Source: Bacillota bacterium
GTDB taxonomy: Bacteria; Bacillota; Dethiobacteria; DTU022; UBA8154
DNA length: 64,000 nucleotides
Assembly: GCA_012728375.1 (NCBI GenBank)
Contig: JAAYFF010000039.1
Span: 1-64,000 of the forward strand
Direction of reading: 5' to 3'
A program made the translations under genes and the position numbers. Of this stretch, positions 63,120 to 64,000 are shown piece after piece. Positions within the stretch are counted from its first letter, which is position 1; every line of letters begins with the position of its first letter. The notes beneath the pieces are model-generated. The model was not told the DNA's origin. It searched no databases and worked only from the letters and a program-made list of their open reading frames with translations.

Positions 63120-63311
63120 TTGAAAAAAGTTATTGTACCGGCTGTTTGTGCGGTTCTGCTGGTTATTTTAATGAAATTCTCAGTTAATCCCCAAATTGAA
63201 ATAACCGGCATTATTTTTGCAGCAGCTATTGGTCTGTTGGTTGGTTCCTTAATAAACAAAATTATTTTTAAAAATAGAGAGGCAGAAAGTAACCATAAAG
63301 ATTCCATCTGA
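63120..63311 (+). CDS. Small two-segment membrane protein, unknown
   Basis: A 63-residue protein with two hydrophobic segments (about 4-19 and 27-46) and a charged C-terminus ending NREAESNHKDSI. The TTG at 63120 follows AGGGGGTGAT; longer forms would read through the leader hairpin and are rejected. Family unknown. It lies between ytaF and mutM, and has its own promoter and structured leader. Confidence 0.65.
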   Translation: MKKVIVPAVCAVLLVILMKFSVNPQIEITGIIFAAAIGLLVGSLINKIIFKNREAESNHKDSI

Positions 63312-63351
63312 AAAGTGTACGTGCAAAAAAAATCGATAACTGTAAACATCA

Positions 63352-63388
63352 ACTTAAAAGCTGCTTTTAACTGAAGCGGCTTTTAAGT
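63352..63388. terminator. Bidirectional terminator between the small membrane gene and mutM
   Basis: A 15 bp stem (63352-63366 with 63374-63388, one G-T pair) and seven-base loop between convergent genes. T tracts are short on both sides. Confidence 0.7.
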
Positions 63389-63460
63389 TTCCACGGTAAA
63401 AACTTTTGCAGAATTGCTGATATTTCGCTGTAATAACTAACAAGTAAAGAGCAAACCATT

Positions 63461-64000
63461 TCAAAAAACCTGGCAGGCGGGGCAAAAGTAGGTTCCCCGG
63501 CCCGCCACAACCCGGCGCACGATTACATGGCCACACCTTGGACAGGGTTCGTTTTCCCTGCGGTAGACCTTAAGCCGTTTTTGAAATTCTCCGGGGCGGC
63601 CGTAGGGATCCTGATAATTGGCCACACTGACACCCCCGTGCTCTATCCCTTCCTGAAGGACATTTTGAATAGACCGCCACAGATTAAGCTGCTCGCTAAA
63701 ATTTAAGGTTCCCACCCTGCGAGAAGGGTTTAAACAAGCCCGAAAGAGCGCTTCATCCGTATAAATATTTCCCAGACCGCTAAAGTTTTTTTGATCAAGG
63801 AGGAAAGTTTTTAAACGACTTTTGGGCTTCTTTTTTAGTCCCTCCAGGAAAAAATGAAAGCCGTGAACATCTTCTAAAAGATCGGGACCTAGCCGGGTCC
63901 GGTTAAACTTTTCCAACTCCCCTTTATCCCAGAGCCTGAATGTGGCAAATTTTCGTATATCACGAAAATGAAGCTCGCTGCCCCCTTCCAAAAAAAAGAC
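63461..64000 (-). CDS. mutM: Formamidopyrimidine-DNA glycosylase, 3' part (runs off the window)
   Basis: C-terminal two thirds of MutM/Fpg, which removes oxidised purines such as 8-oxoguanine. The frame is open to the window end, so the N-terminal catalytic Pro-Glu lies outside. FRDIRKFATFRLW, the helix-two-turn-helix DQKNFSGLGNIYTDEALF and the zinc finger CPRCGH...TYFCPAC are intact. It precedes coaE as in other Firmicutes (polA-mutM-coaE), here with ytaF and a small gene inserted. Confidence 0.95.
   Translation of the reverse strand, partial: VFFLEGGSELHFRDIRKFATFRLWDKGELEKFNRTRLGPDLLEDVHGFHFFLEGLKKKPKSRLKTFLLDQKNFSGLGNIYTDEALFRACLNPSRRVGTLNFSEQLNLWRSIQNVLQEGIEHGGVSVANYQDPYGRPGEFQKRLKVYRRENEPCPRCGHVIVRRVVAGRGTYFCPACQVF

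Noticed and set aside
1-64000. tRNA, rRNA, CRISPR or insertion sequences
   Set aside because: No T-loop/acceptor pattern, repeat array, transposase or terminal inverted repeats were found by eye on either strand.

Overview
The window looks like chromosome from an anaerobic, spore-forming member of the Clostridia, probably of the Peptococcaceae/Desulfotomaculum type. The support is a Bacillus/Clostridium-type order of housekeeping genes (smc-ftsY-ylxM-ffh-rpsP-khpA-rimM-trmD-rplS-lepB-rbgA-rnhB and dprA-topA-trmFO-xerC-hslVU-codY), CodY itself, a CotF-type coat protein, the sporulation membrane protein YtaF, a hybrid cluster protein, and strong AAGGAGG-type ribosome binding sites with very frequent TTG starts. 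No rRNA, tRNA, CRISPR array, insertion sequence or phage gene was seen. The species cannot be named from this sequence.

Layout. (1) 0-2.6 kb, + strand: a soluble NarL-type two-component system whose kinase is split by a frameshift at an A9 run. (2) 2.6-12.8 kb, - strand: rpsB-tsf with a structured leader, then dprA-topA-trmFO-xerC-hslV-hslU-codY. (3) 12.8-23.4 kb, - strand: a glutamate 2,3-aminomutase-like radical SAM enzyme, a complete pantothenate operon (probable ketopantoate reductase, panB, panC, panD) behind a promoter and leader, three overlapping M42 aminopeptidase paralogues, a stand-alone MetE core domain protein and citramalate synthase. (4) 23.5-36.8 kb, mixed strands: two small coat-type genes, DUF72 protein plus UvrD-like helicase, a PilZ protein, an rrf2-hcp-cupin nitrosative-stress operon, an AT-rich membrane protein, YjbQ, a membrane-anchored MutS-like ATPase, an SOS-controlled Y-family polymerase and a CCA-adding enzyme. 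(5) 36.8-40.6 kb: a TRAP transporter with dctP facing a dctQ-dctM operon; dctM is frameshifted. (6) 40.7-58.3 kb, - strand: the translation/secretion/chromosome block (rnhB back to smc and rnc) continuing into the fatty-acid/phospholipid cluster (fabF-acpP-fabG-fabD-fabH-plsX), rpmF and yceD. (7) 58.4-64 kb: a NusG-II protein, thioesterase, N-acetylglutamate synthase, NAD-type isocitrate dehydrogenase, lytic transglycosylase, coaE, ytaF, a long-hairpin leader in front of a 63-residue membrane protein, and the 3' part of mutM.

How the parts fit. Blocks 2 and 6 are normally near neighbours in Firmicutes. Here about 28 kb of metabolic and stress genes separate them, and rpsB-tsf has lost its usual partners pyrH-frr. 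Blocks 3 and 7 together supply coenzyme A precursors (pantothenate genes, coaE), the isoleucine precursor citramalate, glutamate-derived products (isocitrate dehydrogenase, N-acetylglutamate, possibly beta-glutamate) and peptide turnover. Regulation readable in the DNA includes a LexA-type box before dinB, well-spaced promoters for cimA, rrf2-hcp, dctP, dctQM and rpsB, and three structured leaders (rpsB, pan operon, the 63 kb membrane gene).

Limits: functions come from family recognition by eye, and no database search was run. Two apparent frameshifts lie in homopolymers and may be assembly errors.
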